Below, piece after piece: positions 17,338 to 25,560 of a stretch of 64,000 bases of DNA. Each line of letters begins with the position of its first letter. Within the stretch, counting starts at the first letter, position 1. Below the pieces are notes generated by a model. That model was given only the letters and a program-made list of their open reading frames with translations. It did no database searches and was not told the DNA's origin. This stretch comes from Spirochaetota bacterium (GTDB lineage: Bacteria > Spirochaetota > Spirochaetia > Sphaerochaetales > Sphaerochaetaceae): assembly GCA_023401595.1 (NCBI GenBank), contig JAEXDQ010000006.1, positions 1-64,000 on the forward strand, read 5' to 3'. The position numbers and the translations under genes were made by a program.

Positions 17338-17392
17338 AATGGTCGCATGGCTTCACGCCTTTCAGCTTGCCGTACACACGGTACTGTCAAGC
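17338..17392. repeat. palindromic dispersed repeat, copy 1
   Basis: About 55 bp, nearly identical to a second copy 160 bp downstream. The shared core runs from TCACGCCTTTCAGCTTGCC through GTACTGTCAAGC. Inside it CTTGCCGTAC and GTACTGTCAAG can pair as an imperfect hairpin around ACACG. It lies between clpP and the ribokinase stop. REP-like behaviour is inference. Confidence 0.8.
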
Positions 17393-17499
17393 TTCCGGCG
17401 TTTTGCCATGCAGCCATTCTCCTTCGCAACACACCCCCAGGACGGAAGCGGTCTTGGTTCCGCGCCTTGCGTACCAAACTTTCCCCGTCGCGTGATGAC

Positions 17500-17552
17500 A
17501 ATGGACGGGGCCTCACGCCTTTCAGCTTGCCGTACACGCAGTACTGTCAAGC
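17500..17552. repeat. palindromic dispersed repeat, copy 2
   Basis: Second copy of the element at 17338-17392, exactly 160 bp along in its core. It differs at a few bases (GCAG for ACGG in the loop region). The stretch between the copies is not itself repeated within the window. Confidence 0.8.
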
Positions 17553-17570
17553 GCATGCTCAGTCCTCCGC

Positions 17571-18455
17571 CTATCCAAAGACCTCATCCTGACAGGGGAT
17601 GGACTCCATTGCGCCGACTCTGGATATTGTGTACGAGGAAGCCAATGTAGCCTTCAAGAGACATTGGGGAACTGACAATCCCCTCAGCCTGGAAGCAAGG
17701 AAATACCCAATGAACGTATCCCCGGCAGCGGTGGTGTCCACTACAGGCTTATCAATGATCGCCTGGTAGTAGACATCTTTTTCAAACGCATAATACGCAC
17801 CGCCCTTGCCCGCGGTCAAAATAATTTCCGTAGCAGGAAAAACAGTCGAGAGAATCGAAAGAAGCTTCTCAAACGAAGTGTCGCAAGGAGCCTTCGCCAG
17901 CGCCGCGCCCTCTATCTCGTTTACAATCAGCATATCCACCATATCCAGTGGCAAAGCAAAAACGGACGCATCGAACGGCGCCGGGTTCAGGCAAATAGAC
18001 AAATGGCGCTCATACGCTCGTTCAATCAAATACGATATCTCATTTATCTCGTTCTGAAGCACCAACAAATCCCCCGGCCCAAAAAACGCCAGCGTCTCGT
18101 CAATTTCATCACGTCCAATCCGCATATTCTCACCGGGAAGAAGAATGATCGCATTCTGAGAATGCTCATCAAGCTGGATAATCGCTTGTCCCGAAGGTCT
18201 GTCCGTTATCCGGATGAACCGGGTATCAACCCCGTATGAAGAAAGGAGGTCCACAAGAAAACGTCCATCCTGGCCAACCTTGCCCGCATGATACACAGGA
18301 CAGCCAGCTTTTCCCAACGCGGCAGATTGGTTCGCACCCTTGCCTCCTGCGCTCTTCATCATGGATGTCGAAGCAAGCGTTTCACCCCCCTGTACAAAAT
18401 GAGGTACAGAAAACACCATATCAATATTCAAAGACCCATAATTTAGAATTTTCAT
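17571..18455 (-). CDS. rbsK: ribokinase-family (PfkB) sugar kinase, island copy
   Basis: 294 residues. Markers of the PfkB fold are GGKGANQSAALGKAG near residue 38, the LNPAPFD motif near 157, and the C-terminal ATP/anion-hole motif TTAAGDTFIGYFLA near 240. It would phosphorylate ribose released by the two nucleoside hydrolases of the same operon. Its ATG overlaps the stop of the SBF-carrier gene by 4 nt, so it is the last gene of that operon. It is a close paralogue of the kinase at 54531-55412 but is encoded in more AT-rich DNA. Ribose is the likely but unproven substrate. Confidence 0.92.
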   Translation of the reverse strand: MKILNYGSLNIDMVFSVPHFVQGGETLASTSMMKSAGGKGANQSAALGKAGCPVYHAGKVGQDGRFLVDLLSSYGVDTRFIRITDRPSGQAIIQLDEHSQNAIILLPGENMRIGRDEIDETLAFFGPGDLLVLQNEINEISYLIERAYERHLSICLNPAPFDASVFALPLDMVDMLIVNEIEGAALAKAPCDTSFEKLLSILSTVFPATEIILTAGKGGAYYAFEKDVYYQAIIDKPVVDTTAAGDTFIGYFLASRLRGLSVPQCLLKATLASSYTISRVGAMESIPCQDEVFG

Positions 18456-19411
18456 ACTGAGAGCTCTCCCCTGGATGGTTTCATTCTTTCTGCGACAAAG
18501 ACGGATATAATCATGGTGATGATATAATAAACAATGATTAACAGAGACACCTTCATGGCTATCTTGCCATTATCAGGAAAATAAATGGAGGCAAGAGGGA
18601 TCCCCATACCAAGAGTCTTATGAGCCCCCGTGAATATTGAACAGATACGATCTTCATAGGAAAACTTGAACCATTTGGAAAGCAAGACGATTGAAAATAA
18701 CAACAGGCAGCAAAGGACAAAACATCCGACAACAGGATAGAGCAGATTTACGAGTTGATGCAAAAAGTCTCCTCGAGCGATGGAAAAACTCAAATTCATA
18801 TATAAAATGATGAATATCCCATAGAAAGAAACCGTCTTTGGAATTTGACCAAGATACTTTCTGATCGGACGCAATAACTGTCCGATAGTGAAAGGAACAA
18901 TCATCTTGACACACAGGTTGACTATAACATCACCCAACGGCGTAACTACCGTGTATTGAGTAGCGAGAAACCAAGAAAGGAGCAAAGGTGTCACCAAAAT
19001 CCCAAGTAATTGAGAGAACATCGCATTGTACAACGCACCGATTTCATTCCCTCCCATTTTCTGAGTCAACATGATGCATGAAGTAAGCGTCGTAGGTATG
19101 CACCCTATGAACAGAATACCGATTGCGGCATCCTTACCGCAAAACGGGGATAATACCCGATACAGTAAAAATGCATATATCGGGGCCAGCACGAAAAGGA
19201 CGGCTTGCACGAACAATATCAACCGCCAACAAGAAAGCCCATGGACCAACTGCCCGGTATCGGTCGACAACCCCATCCCGAGATACATCAACATGATGCA
19301 GATGACAGAAAGATATCCAGTCTCCTGCAGTTTCGCGCCAAGAGAAGGAAACAATGCCGCGGCAAGTATGGACACGCATAGGGCGATATAAAAATTGTTC
19401 TTTACACGCAT
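18452..19411 (-). CDS. SBF/bile-acid:sodium-symporter-like membrane carrier
   Basis: 319 residues from the ATG at 19411, 5 nt after the aldolase stop; a TTG start 14 codons earlier would overlap that gene. About ten hydrophobic segments, with family motifs LGMGLSTDTGQL (about residue 43), GCIPTTLTSCIMLTQKMGGNE and FTGAHKTLGMGIPLASIYF. This is the SBF-like (YfeH/BASS) group, which moves organic anions or small metabolites with Na+ or H+. In this nucleoside/pentose operon it may import or export an acid product of the aldolase; that is inference. Confidence 0.85.
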   Translation of the reverse strand: MRVKNNFYIALCVSILAAALFPSLGAKLQETGYLSVICIMLMYLGMGLSTDTGQLVHGLSCWRLILFVQAVLFVLAPIYAFLLYRVLSPFCGKDAAIGILFIGCIPTTLTSCIMLTQKMGGNEIGALYNAMFSQLLGILVTPLLLSWFLATQYTVVTPLGDVIVNLCVKMIVPFTIGQLLRPIRKYLGQIPKTVSFYGIFIILYMNLSFSIARGDFLHQLVNLLYPVVGCFVLCCLLLFSIVLLSKWFKFSYEDRICSIFTGAHKTLGMGIPLASIYFPDNGKIAMKVSLLIIVYYIITMIISVFVAERMKPSRGELSV

Positions 19412-19416
19412 ACGGG

Positions 19417-20304
19417 CTATCTTATTGATCTGATTGTATCGATGAGAGAGCAAATCTCTTTCTCTCCCGCAGAAGACAATGGACGCAAAGGAGGGACGGG
19501 AATTCCAACAGGATACCCTAGATGCTGAAGCCCCGCCTTGACACAGGCCGCGAGATCATACTTGGCGAAGACCCGATTGATCTCCCATAACTTGGTCTGA
19601 AGGTCCATCGCCCTATCCATCTCTTTGTTCCGGTACAGTTCATGGAGCAACAGACATTGGGAGGGAACCAGACATGCGGGGCCGGCCATCCAGCCGACAC
19701 CCCCCAACATTGATACAAACAACGGAACATGGGCCGACGCGCTGAACAGCTTGAACCTATCGCCGAATCGGTTCCTCAATGTCAGTAACCGTCCCGTATT
19801 GCCGAAAGCGTCCTTGTAATACAGAATGTTCGGAACATCCGTGAGACGTTCAAAAACCTCGAAGGGGATATCGCAATGCATGTATTTGGGATTTGAATAG
19901 ATGATTATCGGGCAATCGGGTACGACTGTGGCGACGTCCCGGTAGAATCCCGCGACCTGGTCGGCATCCAAAGGAAAATAATATTCAAGCATCACGACAA
20001 GGGCGTCGACACCAAAGGAAGCGAACGCCAAGGCTTCTTCACACGCTTGTGCGGTTGAATATCCGGCGACACCCGCAATAACAGGCACACGCCCGTGAGC
20101 CGCACGCACCACAGTCTGAACGATCACCTGTTTCTGCTTCGCCGTCAGATACGGAAATTCACCTACGCTGCCCAAGACGCACAACCCGTGGACTCCCTCG
20201 GTTATCAAATCATCGCATAGACGAGTCAAAGTCTCCGTTTTCACACTTCCATCTGAATTGACCGGAGAAACCAGATATGGAATGATTCCTTCAAGATTTT
20301 TCAT
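19417..20304 (-). CDS. dihydrodipicolinate synthase/N-acetylneuraminate lyase family aldolase
   Basis: 295 residues, normal for the DapA/NanA family of TIM-barrel class I aldolases. The Schiff-base lysine is in NILYYKDAFGN near residue 160, and the catalytic tyrosine in IIIYSNPKY near 134. The GxxGE-like substrate loop is LGSVGEFPYLT near 44. The second motif and the operon context argue for a sugar-acid or keto-acid lyase rather than lysine biosynthesis. Lies 3 nt after the second nucleoside hydrolase stop, ribosome site AGGAG. Substrate not identifiable from sequence. Confidence 0.9.
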   Translation of the reverse strand: MKNLEGIIPYLVSPVNSDGSVKTETLTRLCDDLITEGVHGLCVLGSVGEFPYLTAKQKQVIVQTVVRAAHGRVPVIAGVAGYSTAQACEEALAFASFGVDALVVMLEYYFPLDADQVAGFYRDVATVVPDCPIIIYSNPKYMHCDIPFEVFERLTDVPNILYYKDAFGNTGRLLTLRNRFGDRFKLFSASAHVPLFVSMLGGVGWMAGPACLVPSQCLLLHELYRNKEMDRAMDLQTKLWEINRVFAKYDLAACVKAGLQHLGYPVGIPVPPLRPLSSAGEKEICSLIDTIRSIR

Positions 20305-20307
20305 ATT

Positions 20308-21219
20308 TCAGCTCCTGGTGAACAAACAATCAAATGTATTGAATACTTTTTCCCGGTCGACACCAACGGCAATTCTATGCTGATTTCGTTCCGTCGCATC
20401 TCCCAGCACCATCATTCCCCGCGCAGGGCCGCAACCTGTCTCGACATCGACGGAGTGCCGTTCCACTGTAACATAGCCGGAATCGGCCAAGACGAGATAC
20501 GCAAGCAAATCATGCAACGGCATCAGAGACGCCCCACCTTTGCATACATGGGCGCGACAACAAGCGAGAGCGACATCTCGAATGAAAGGATCCCGACATC
20601 GAGCGGCCATGGGATCGTCGACCGCCACTTGCAATGTGACATCCAGAGGAACCACCACTATGTCCTGGCAATGGGAAAATACGATTTTCGCAGCTTCCGG
20701 GTCGTTGTATATGTTTGCTTCTGCCACAGGGGAACTATTCCCACGCCGTCCATGGACACCCCCCATCATCACCACCTCTCCCAATCTATCTGGAAACCCA
20801 GGATCAAGCAGTATTGCCAAAGCGACATTCGTCAACGGACCGGTACAAAGAAGAGAGAGGTTTTTCCGTTCCTTGCTTTTCTCAACGAGAAACTGGGCGG
20901 CATGGAAATGAGAAAGGATTGGATTGGCATATCGCTTCGTGGGACTCCAGCGCATTTTCATATCCTGCATGGCGTCGTCGCAAAACGTGCAGCCAACAAG
21001 CGGAGCCTGCAGAAGCGGGGCGTTGGAACCAGCGACCAAAGGAACACCGACCGCCCCATGGTCTTCAAGAAAGACCTGGGCGATTCGGCACCGATCCAGC
21101 GAACTGGTACGACGTCCATAGGAGGTCACTCCAACGATCTCCGCTGAATCATACACCATCGCATACAAAGCCATCAAATCATCGCCCAACAAATCAGAAT
21201 CGAACAGGATGTGCTTCAT
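20308..21219 (-). CDS. nucleoside hydrolase, divergent copy 2
   Basis: 303 residues from the ATG at 21219, two bases after the first hydrolase stop; AAGGGA precedes it. The metal-binding N-terminus is FDSDLLGDDLMALYAM, a shortened form of the usual DTDPGxDDAxA. Other family landmarks are LCTGPLTNVALALL near 134, VVMMGGVHGRRGN and the C-terminal LMPLHDLLAYL with His-Asp at the active site. Cleaves the N-glycosidic bond of nucleosides to give ribose and base. It and its partner share only the family core, so they probably accept different nucleosides. Confidence 0.9.
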   Translation of the reverse strand: MKHILFDSDLLGDDLMALYAMVYDSAEIVGVTSYGRRTSSLDRCRIAQVFLEDHGAVGVPLVAGSNAPLLQAPLVGCTFCDDAMQDMKMRWSPTKRYANPILSHFHAAQFLVEKSKERKNLSLLCTGPLTNVALAILLDPGFPDRLGEVVMMGGVHGRRGNSSPVAEANIYNDPEAAKIVFSHCQDIVVVPLDVTLQVAVDDPMAARCRDPFIRDVALACCRAHVCKGGASLMPLHDLLAYLVLADSGYVTVERHSVDVETGCGPARGMMVLGDATERNQHRIAVGVDREKVFNTFDCLFTRS

Positions 21220-21220
21220 A

Positions 21221-22183
21221 TCAGAATCCCTTGATATCTCGATATCCATCGGATACCCTATTCAGAATCAACGAGAACACTTTCTCCTCGTCCACATCCG
21301 CTGCGTACTGATGCCGTGCATCGCAAGCCAGGATCTTCGTGTCTATCACCGTGACCCCTCTGGTGAGGAATCCCGATGTATCTACAGAAATGGAGCACGG
21401 GACCATTTCAAACAACTCGGGATTTGAGAGATAGATTACTGGCAAGGCGTCATGGAAAAAGGCGTATGGTTCGTCGTATCCATCACGTTTTGCTCGAAAA
21501 TGCATGAATGCTTCGGAGGCATCATGAAGATATCGCAGGAATGGAGAATCGCCCCTATCCCATTGAACGATGTCTTCCGGACGGACTGTCTTCTTCTTTG
21601 TGACATCAAGGCCGAACATCAATATATCAATCGGCAAACACATCACCAACGCAGCGGCTTCGGGATCCGCCTTAATATTGAACTCGGCAGGTCCGCCGGA
21701 TACCCCCGGAGTCCTAAAGGATCCGCCCATCATGACCAGCTTTCGCACTTTCTTGCAAAGTTCCGGCTCCGTGACCAACGCCAAGGCGATATTCGTCAGA
21801 GGACCTAGCGAAATCAGCGTGATTGGTACGGAACTTTCGCGCAATGTTTTGCGAATCAAGTCAGAGGAGGTGAACGAGCAATCCTGACCTAGGATATCTT
21901 CCTGTTCCTGTTGTCGCCAACGAGCGTCCACCCACAGAGTAGCATCCAATGGACGGCTCATCGAAAAACAATGAGGAATATCCGATTTCCCTAACAGCTT
22001 GAGCAACCTGTCGATATTACGGCACGAATGATCGACTGATACATTCCCACCACTACCCGTTATCGCAAGGACATCGAGAGACGGATTATCCAAAGCCAAC
22101 AGGATAGCTATCGCATCGTCTATATCAGCATGTGAAGACCCCAGCGCCATATCGGAATCTATGATAATCGGCGTACGCTCCAT
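21221..22183 (-). CDS. nucleoside hydrolase, divergent copy 1
   Basis: 320 residues. The N-terminal calcium-binding motif reads IIIDSDMALGSSHADIDDA, which has a stretched linker compared with the canonical DTDPGxDDA but keeps the Asp residues. Further landmarks are ISLGPLTNIALALV near 124, LVMMGGSFRTPG and the catalytic AFFHDALPVIYL near 240. Releases base from (ribo)nucleosides in the cytoplasm. AAGGAG of its ribosome site overlaps the permease stop, so it is cotranscribed with the ABC transporter. Confidence 0.92.
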   Translation of the reverse strand: MERTPIIIDSDMALGSSHADIDDAIAILLALDNPSLDVLAITGSGGNVSVDHSCRNIDRLLKLLGKSDIPHCFSMSRPLDATLWVDARWRQQEQEDILGQDCSFTSSDLIRKTLRESSVPITLISLGPLTNIALALVTEPELCKKVRKLVMMGGSFRTPGVSGGPAEFNIKADPEAAALVMCLPIDILMFGLDVTKKKTVRPEDIVQWDRGDSPFLRYLHDASEAFMHFRAKRDGYDEPYAFFHDALPVIYLSNPELFEMVPCSISVDTSGFLTRGVTVIDTKILACDARHQYAADVDEEKVFSLILNRVSDGYRDIKGF

Positions 22184-22186
22184 GGC

Positions 22187-23035
22187 TCACTCCTTGATAC
22201 CGGAACTCGCGATACCCATGATGTAATATTTCTGCAACGGAAGAACTATCATGACAGGTACGATGATGGACAATGTACAGGCTGCAAAAATCTGATTCCA
22301 ATAAATCTCATTGTCCTGGGACAGATCGGCGATGGCAACTTGGATAACCTTCATCGAAGGGGAACGACCGGCGAGCAACGGCCAGAGAAAAGCTTCCCAC
22401 TGATCCATGAATATGATGATTCCGGCGCTGACGATGATTGGAATCGACATGCGCATGAAAATGCTACCGTATATTGTCGGCCATTTCGCACCATCCAACC
22501 TTGCCGCATCAAGGTAGGAGGTAGGAATATCCATGAAAAACTGCCGGAACAAGAATATCGACATTCCATTTGCGACCGCAGGCAATATCAACCCCCAGTA
22601 GGTGTCAATCATATGCAGCTTGCTGACAATCTGATACAACGGCAACGCAATCGAGCTGAACGGAATCATGAACGTGACCAGCACGAGCCCGAACAGGAAG
22701 TTTTTCCCCTTGAATTCAAATACGGAAAACGAGAAGGCGCACAACGACGTGACCAGTACACCAAGGGCAACAGATGAAAACGTCACAAAAAAGCTGTTGA
22801 AAATCGCCTGCCCGAAATTGCGATGTACCCAGATATCCTTGAAAGCTCCAAAATAGAGTTCCTTATCGAACAAAAGCGCCTGTCCGCTGAATGGCATCAA
22901 CGATGCGAAAATAGACTTGTCCGTTTTGAACGAAGAAACCATGACCCAATAGATGGGGAGCAAAAATATTAATGCAAATATACAGAGAAAGATATATTTG
23001 AAAACCTTCCCCACGATCATTTGTCTTGTAGCCAT
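22187..23035 (-). CDS. ABC transporter permease (MalG/CUT1 type)
   Basis: 282 residues from the ATG at 23035 (AAAGGA upstream). Six membrane segments, and the EAA loop SYLDAARLDGAKWPTIYGSI near residue 180 that docks the ATPase. The C-terminus QKYYIMGIASSGIKE is typical of MalG-type permeases. It begins 5 nt after its partner permease. Genes downstream suggest a nucleoside or other riboside as cargo, although the family is named for sugars. Confidence 0.93.
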   Translation of the reverse strand: MATRQMIVGKVFKYIFLCIFALIFLLPIYWVMVSSFKTDKSIFASLMPFSGQALLFDKELYFGAFKDIWVHRNFGQAIFNSFFVTFSSVALGVLVTSLCAFSFSVFEFKGKNFLFGLVLVTFMIPFSSIALPLYQIVSKLHMIDTYWGLILPAVANGMSIFLFRQFFMDIPTSYLDAARLDGAKWPTIYGSIFMRMSIPIIVSAGIIIFMDQWEAFLWPLLAGRSPSMKVIQVAIADLSQDNEIYWNQIFAACTLSIIVPVMIVLPLQKYYIMGIASSGIKE

Positions 23036-23040
23036 GGCAT

Positions 23041-23913
23041 TCAATCCTTTGTCTTAATAAACTTGAATTCGAAAAACACAACAGCCAAAATCAACAGGAT
23101 GATGAGCATCACCATCGCGTTTCCAACCCCGCGGTCGGCATAAATGAATACATTCTTATACGCCTCATACATAGCGACATTGGTGGAACCTTGCGGGCCG
23201 CCTCCGGTCAGGATATACATCGGTGTGAACATAAGAAAATTCTGCGTAGTGTCGGCGACAATGACGAACAGAAACGTTTTTTTCATCATCGGCAATGTGA
23301 TATGCAGAAAACTTTGATGCGCCCTAGCACCGTCTATCCAAGCGGATTCGTAAAGACTGCGGGAAATATTCTGCAATCCACTGATCAAAAAAATCATCCA
23401 ATATCCTACGCAACGCCAAGAGACAAGGAAGATAATGCTCCCCATAGCCTGTTTGGGGCTTGTAAGAAATTCCATCGGCCCCAATTTGACCAGACCCATC
23501 AACGCATTCACGAAACCGCCATTCGGGTTGAACATGATACCCCAGATTGTGGAAGTAATTGCCAACGATATCGTGAACGGAACGAAAAAGATCGTCCTGA
23601 ACGCTCCCATACCCTTTCCCGGACGATAGACCATCAGCGCAAGCACAAACGCCCAGATGATTTCGACCGGATTGACAATCAACGTAAAAACCAATGTATT
23701 TTTCAAAGAATTGAGAAATACCGGATCCGTCAAAGCAAATACATAATTTTTGAAGCCACAGAAACTCTTGTGAGCGCCGCCGGAATATGTCACCGTAGTG
23801 AAACTATCGAACAAGGAAGATACGACCGGTGACAGCCGAAATACCAGCAACCCTAGGAAAGCGGGAATCAGAAACAAATAGGGGACATACCATTCCTTTT
23901 TGGAACAAGTCAT
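23041..23913 (-). CDS. ABC transporter permease (MalF/CUT1 type)
   Basis: 290 residues from the ATG at 23913, chosen for the AAAGGAG site just before it. Six hydrophobic segments starting at YLFLIPAFLGLLVF. The ATPase-docking EAA loop is SLYESAWIDGARAHQSFLHI near residue 185. Pairs with the permease at 22187 as a heterodimeric channel. Separated from the binding-protein gene by an intercistronic hairpin. Confidence 0.93.
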   Translation of the reverse strand: MTCSKKEWYVPYLFLIPAFLGLLVFRLSPVVSSLFDSFTTVTYSGGAHKSFCGFKNYVFALTDPVFLNSLKNTLVFTLIVNPVEIIWAFVLALMVYRPGKGMGAFRTIFFVPFTISLAITSTIWGIMFNPNGGFVNALMGLVKLGPMEFLTSPKQAMGSIIFLVSWRCVGYWMIFLISGLQNISRSLYESAWIDGARAHQSFLHITLPMMKKTFLFVIVADTTQNFLMFTPMYILTGGGPQGSTNVAMYEAYKNVFIYADRGVGNAMVMLIILLILAVVFFEFKFIKTKD

Positions 23914-23930
23914 CGGAATCTCCTTTATAT

Positions 23931-23952
23931 GTGCCGGCGAAACCGCCGGCAC
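23931..23952 (-). promoter_or_regulatory. intercistronic hairpin after binding-protein gene
   Basis: GTGCCGGCG and CGCCGGCAC form a perfect 9-bp stem with a 4-nt loop between the binding-protein stop (23971) and the permease start (23913). There is no T-run, so it is more likely to stabilise the upstream message or to attenuate than to terminate fully. Confidence 0.75.
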
Positions 23953-23970
23953 AAAACGATAAACAGGAAT

Positions 23971-25293
23971 CTAGCGGTATTTCTGCAAAGTCCGATCAAT
24001 ACGGGTTTCCGTATCAGTAAGAATGGACTTGATGTCGCCGCCATTACGGATATCTTCAAATGCATTGGTCAACATAGATTCATACTCAAGATATCCAGGA
24101 CTCAACGGACGGGGAATCGCAGTGTTGTTTGACTCATAGTTGATGAGCTTGAATATGTCGAACGGCCATTCATTGTATTTGTCCTGAGAGTTCACGAATT
24201 CAATAGTCTTCTTGTTCGACGGAAGGTGTCCGTCAAGTTGGAACCAATCAATGCAACCGGGTTCCAATGTAAGGAACTTGATCAACCTGACCGCGGCCTC
24301 CTTGCTCTTGGAAGACTTGTTGACCCCAAGACTCCAGCTTCCGGTCGGAGTAACGGGGACGCCCTCGGCAAAATACGGATATGGAGCATAATCCCATTCC
24401 AAATCGCTGGCCTTGTAGGCGAGATGGTTGTAGTCGGGGCCGAGCAGCATGGCGATTTTCTCAGACGGGAAATACGCAAGCATGTCGGTGGCACTCACCC
24501 CCTTCGGGGCGACCTTATGGACATTGAACAGATCGGACATGAACTGACAGGCCTTCAGCCACGCTTCGTCAGTCAAAACTCCTTTGACGGTAAGGCCATC
24601 AGCGCCAATCGGCTTGCCGCCCAAGGATTCCGGCATGGTAAGCATCTGATACGGCCGGCTGATCTGGGAGATACCAAGTCCGAATACTTCTGGAGTTCCG
24701 TCATTGTCTTTATCGATGGTCAGTTTCTTGGCAAGTTCCACGACCTCTTCCCATGTAAGGCGGTCAGCGGGATCTTTTGACAACCGGGGAATACCGGCCT
24801 CATCGAACATCCTTGTATTATAATACAGGACCTGTGATGAGTTTACAAAAGGCGCCGCATAGAAAGAGCCGTTAACAGTACCATAATTGCGGCAGACATC
24901 AACATACTGATCGAGTTCATCTTTTGCAAAATACTTGTCGAGCGGTTCCAGATACCCCTTCATTACATATGCGGTAATCAAAGGACTATCGGTGAACAAA
25001 ACATCTGGGGTTGATTCCTTCGCTCCCAATTTGACTTCCACGACTTCCCAAATGCTCTTGGTAGGCAACATTTCAAGCTTTACTTTGATGTCAGGATTCT
25101 GGCGTTCAAACTCAGCAATCATCTGTGGCATAGCGGTATCGTATGGTTTCACAGAACTACTCAGAAATGTTATCTCAGTCACACCTTTTGTCGCAGATAC
25201 AGGACTTGATGCCGATGATTCCGAAGTTCCTGTTGCAAACAGCATGGAAGAAACAATGCAAATACAACAAATCAGTAAAAAAGTTTTTTTCAT
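23971..25293 (-). CDS. ABC transporter extracellular solute-binding protein (family 1)
   Basis: 440 residues. A signal peptide (MKKTFLLICCICIVSSMLFA) is followed by the low-complexity GTSESSASS that is common in spirochaete binding proteins. The body has family-1 landmarks such as FERQNPDIKVKLEM near 65 and LTWEEVVELAKKLT near 185. The cysteines in the signal region are not in a standard lipobox, so it is either soluble periplasmic or an atypical lipoprotein. First gene of the nucleoside island; ribosome site AAAGGAG. Confidence 0.92.
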   Translation of the reverse strand: MKKTFLLICCICIVSSMLFATGTSESSASSPVSATKGVTEITFLSSSVKPYDTAMPQMIAEFERQNPDIKVKLEMLPTKSIWEVVEVKLGAKESTPDVLFTDSPLITAYVMKGYLEPLDKYFAKDELDQYVDVCRNYGTVNGSFYAAPFVNSSQVLYYNTRMFDEAGIPRLSKDPADRLTWEEVVELAKKLTIDKDNDGTPEVFGLGISQISRPYQMLTMPESLGGKPIGADGLTVKGVLTDEAWLKACQFMSDLFNVHKVAPKGVSATDMLAYFPSEKIAMLLGPDYNHLAYKASDLEWDYAPYPYFAEGVPVTPTGSWSLGVNKSSKSKEAAVRLIKFLTLEPGCIDWFQLDGHLPSNKKTIEFVNSQDKYNEWPFDIFKLINYESNNTAIPRPLSPGYLEYESMLTNAFEDIRNGGDIKSILTDTETRIDRTLQKYR

Positions 25294-25506
25294 TTTTTAC
25301 TCTCCTTTGTTTTCATTATTTTTCTTAATTATTCAATCTGTCAAATTGAAATTTACAATATTTTTTTCAATATAATGAGAAATAATAAAATTTGAATTAC
25401 ACAAATATTTATTTATATAAAATATAATAATTCAAAACTAATATATAATTATGAAAAAATTATAATGCCTTAAATATTTCAATTTATAAATATTTTGAAA
25501 TATTTT
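25294..25506. other. very AT-rich divergent promoter region
   Basis: This gap between the binding-protein gene and the LacI gene is almost entirely A and T. It must carry the promoter of the minus-strand operon, but base composition makes several -10/-35 pairs possible and I cannot choose one. Partial palindromes (TTTATATAAA, ATTTATAAAT) occur. Confidence 0.5.
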
Positions 25507-25524
25507 GATTATAAATTTATAATC
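25507..25524 (+). promoter_or_regulatory. candidate LacI-family operator
   Basis: GATTATAAATTTATAATC is a perfect 18-bp palindrome. It lies between a TTGATT -35 candidate (25506-25511) and a TGTTAT/TATATT -10 candidate near 25529-25537, and about 35 bp before the LacI start. It is the best candidate for the operator of this regulator. Confidence 0.6.
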
Positions 25525-25560
25525 CTGTGTTATATTTTACTTACAGAAAGGAGAACAACT

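Noticed and set aside
17393..17499. insertion sequence between the two palindromic repeats
   Set aside because: The stretch is only about 107 bp, has no transposase frame, and shows no terminal inverted repeats or target duplication.
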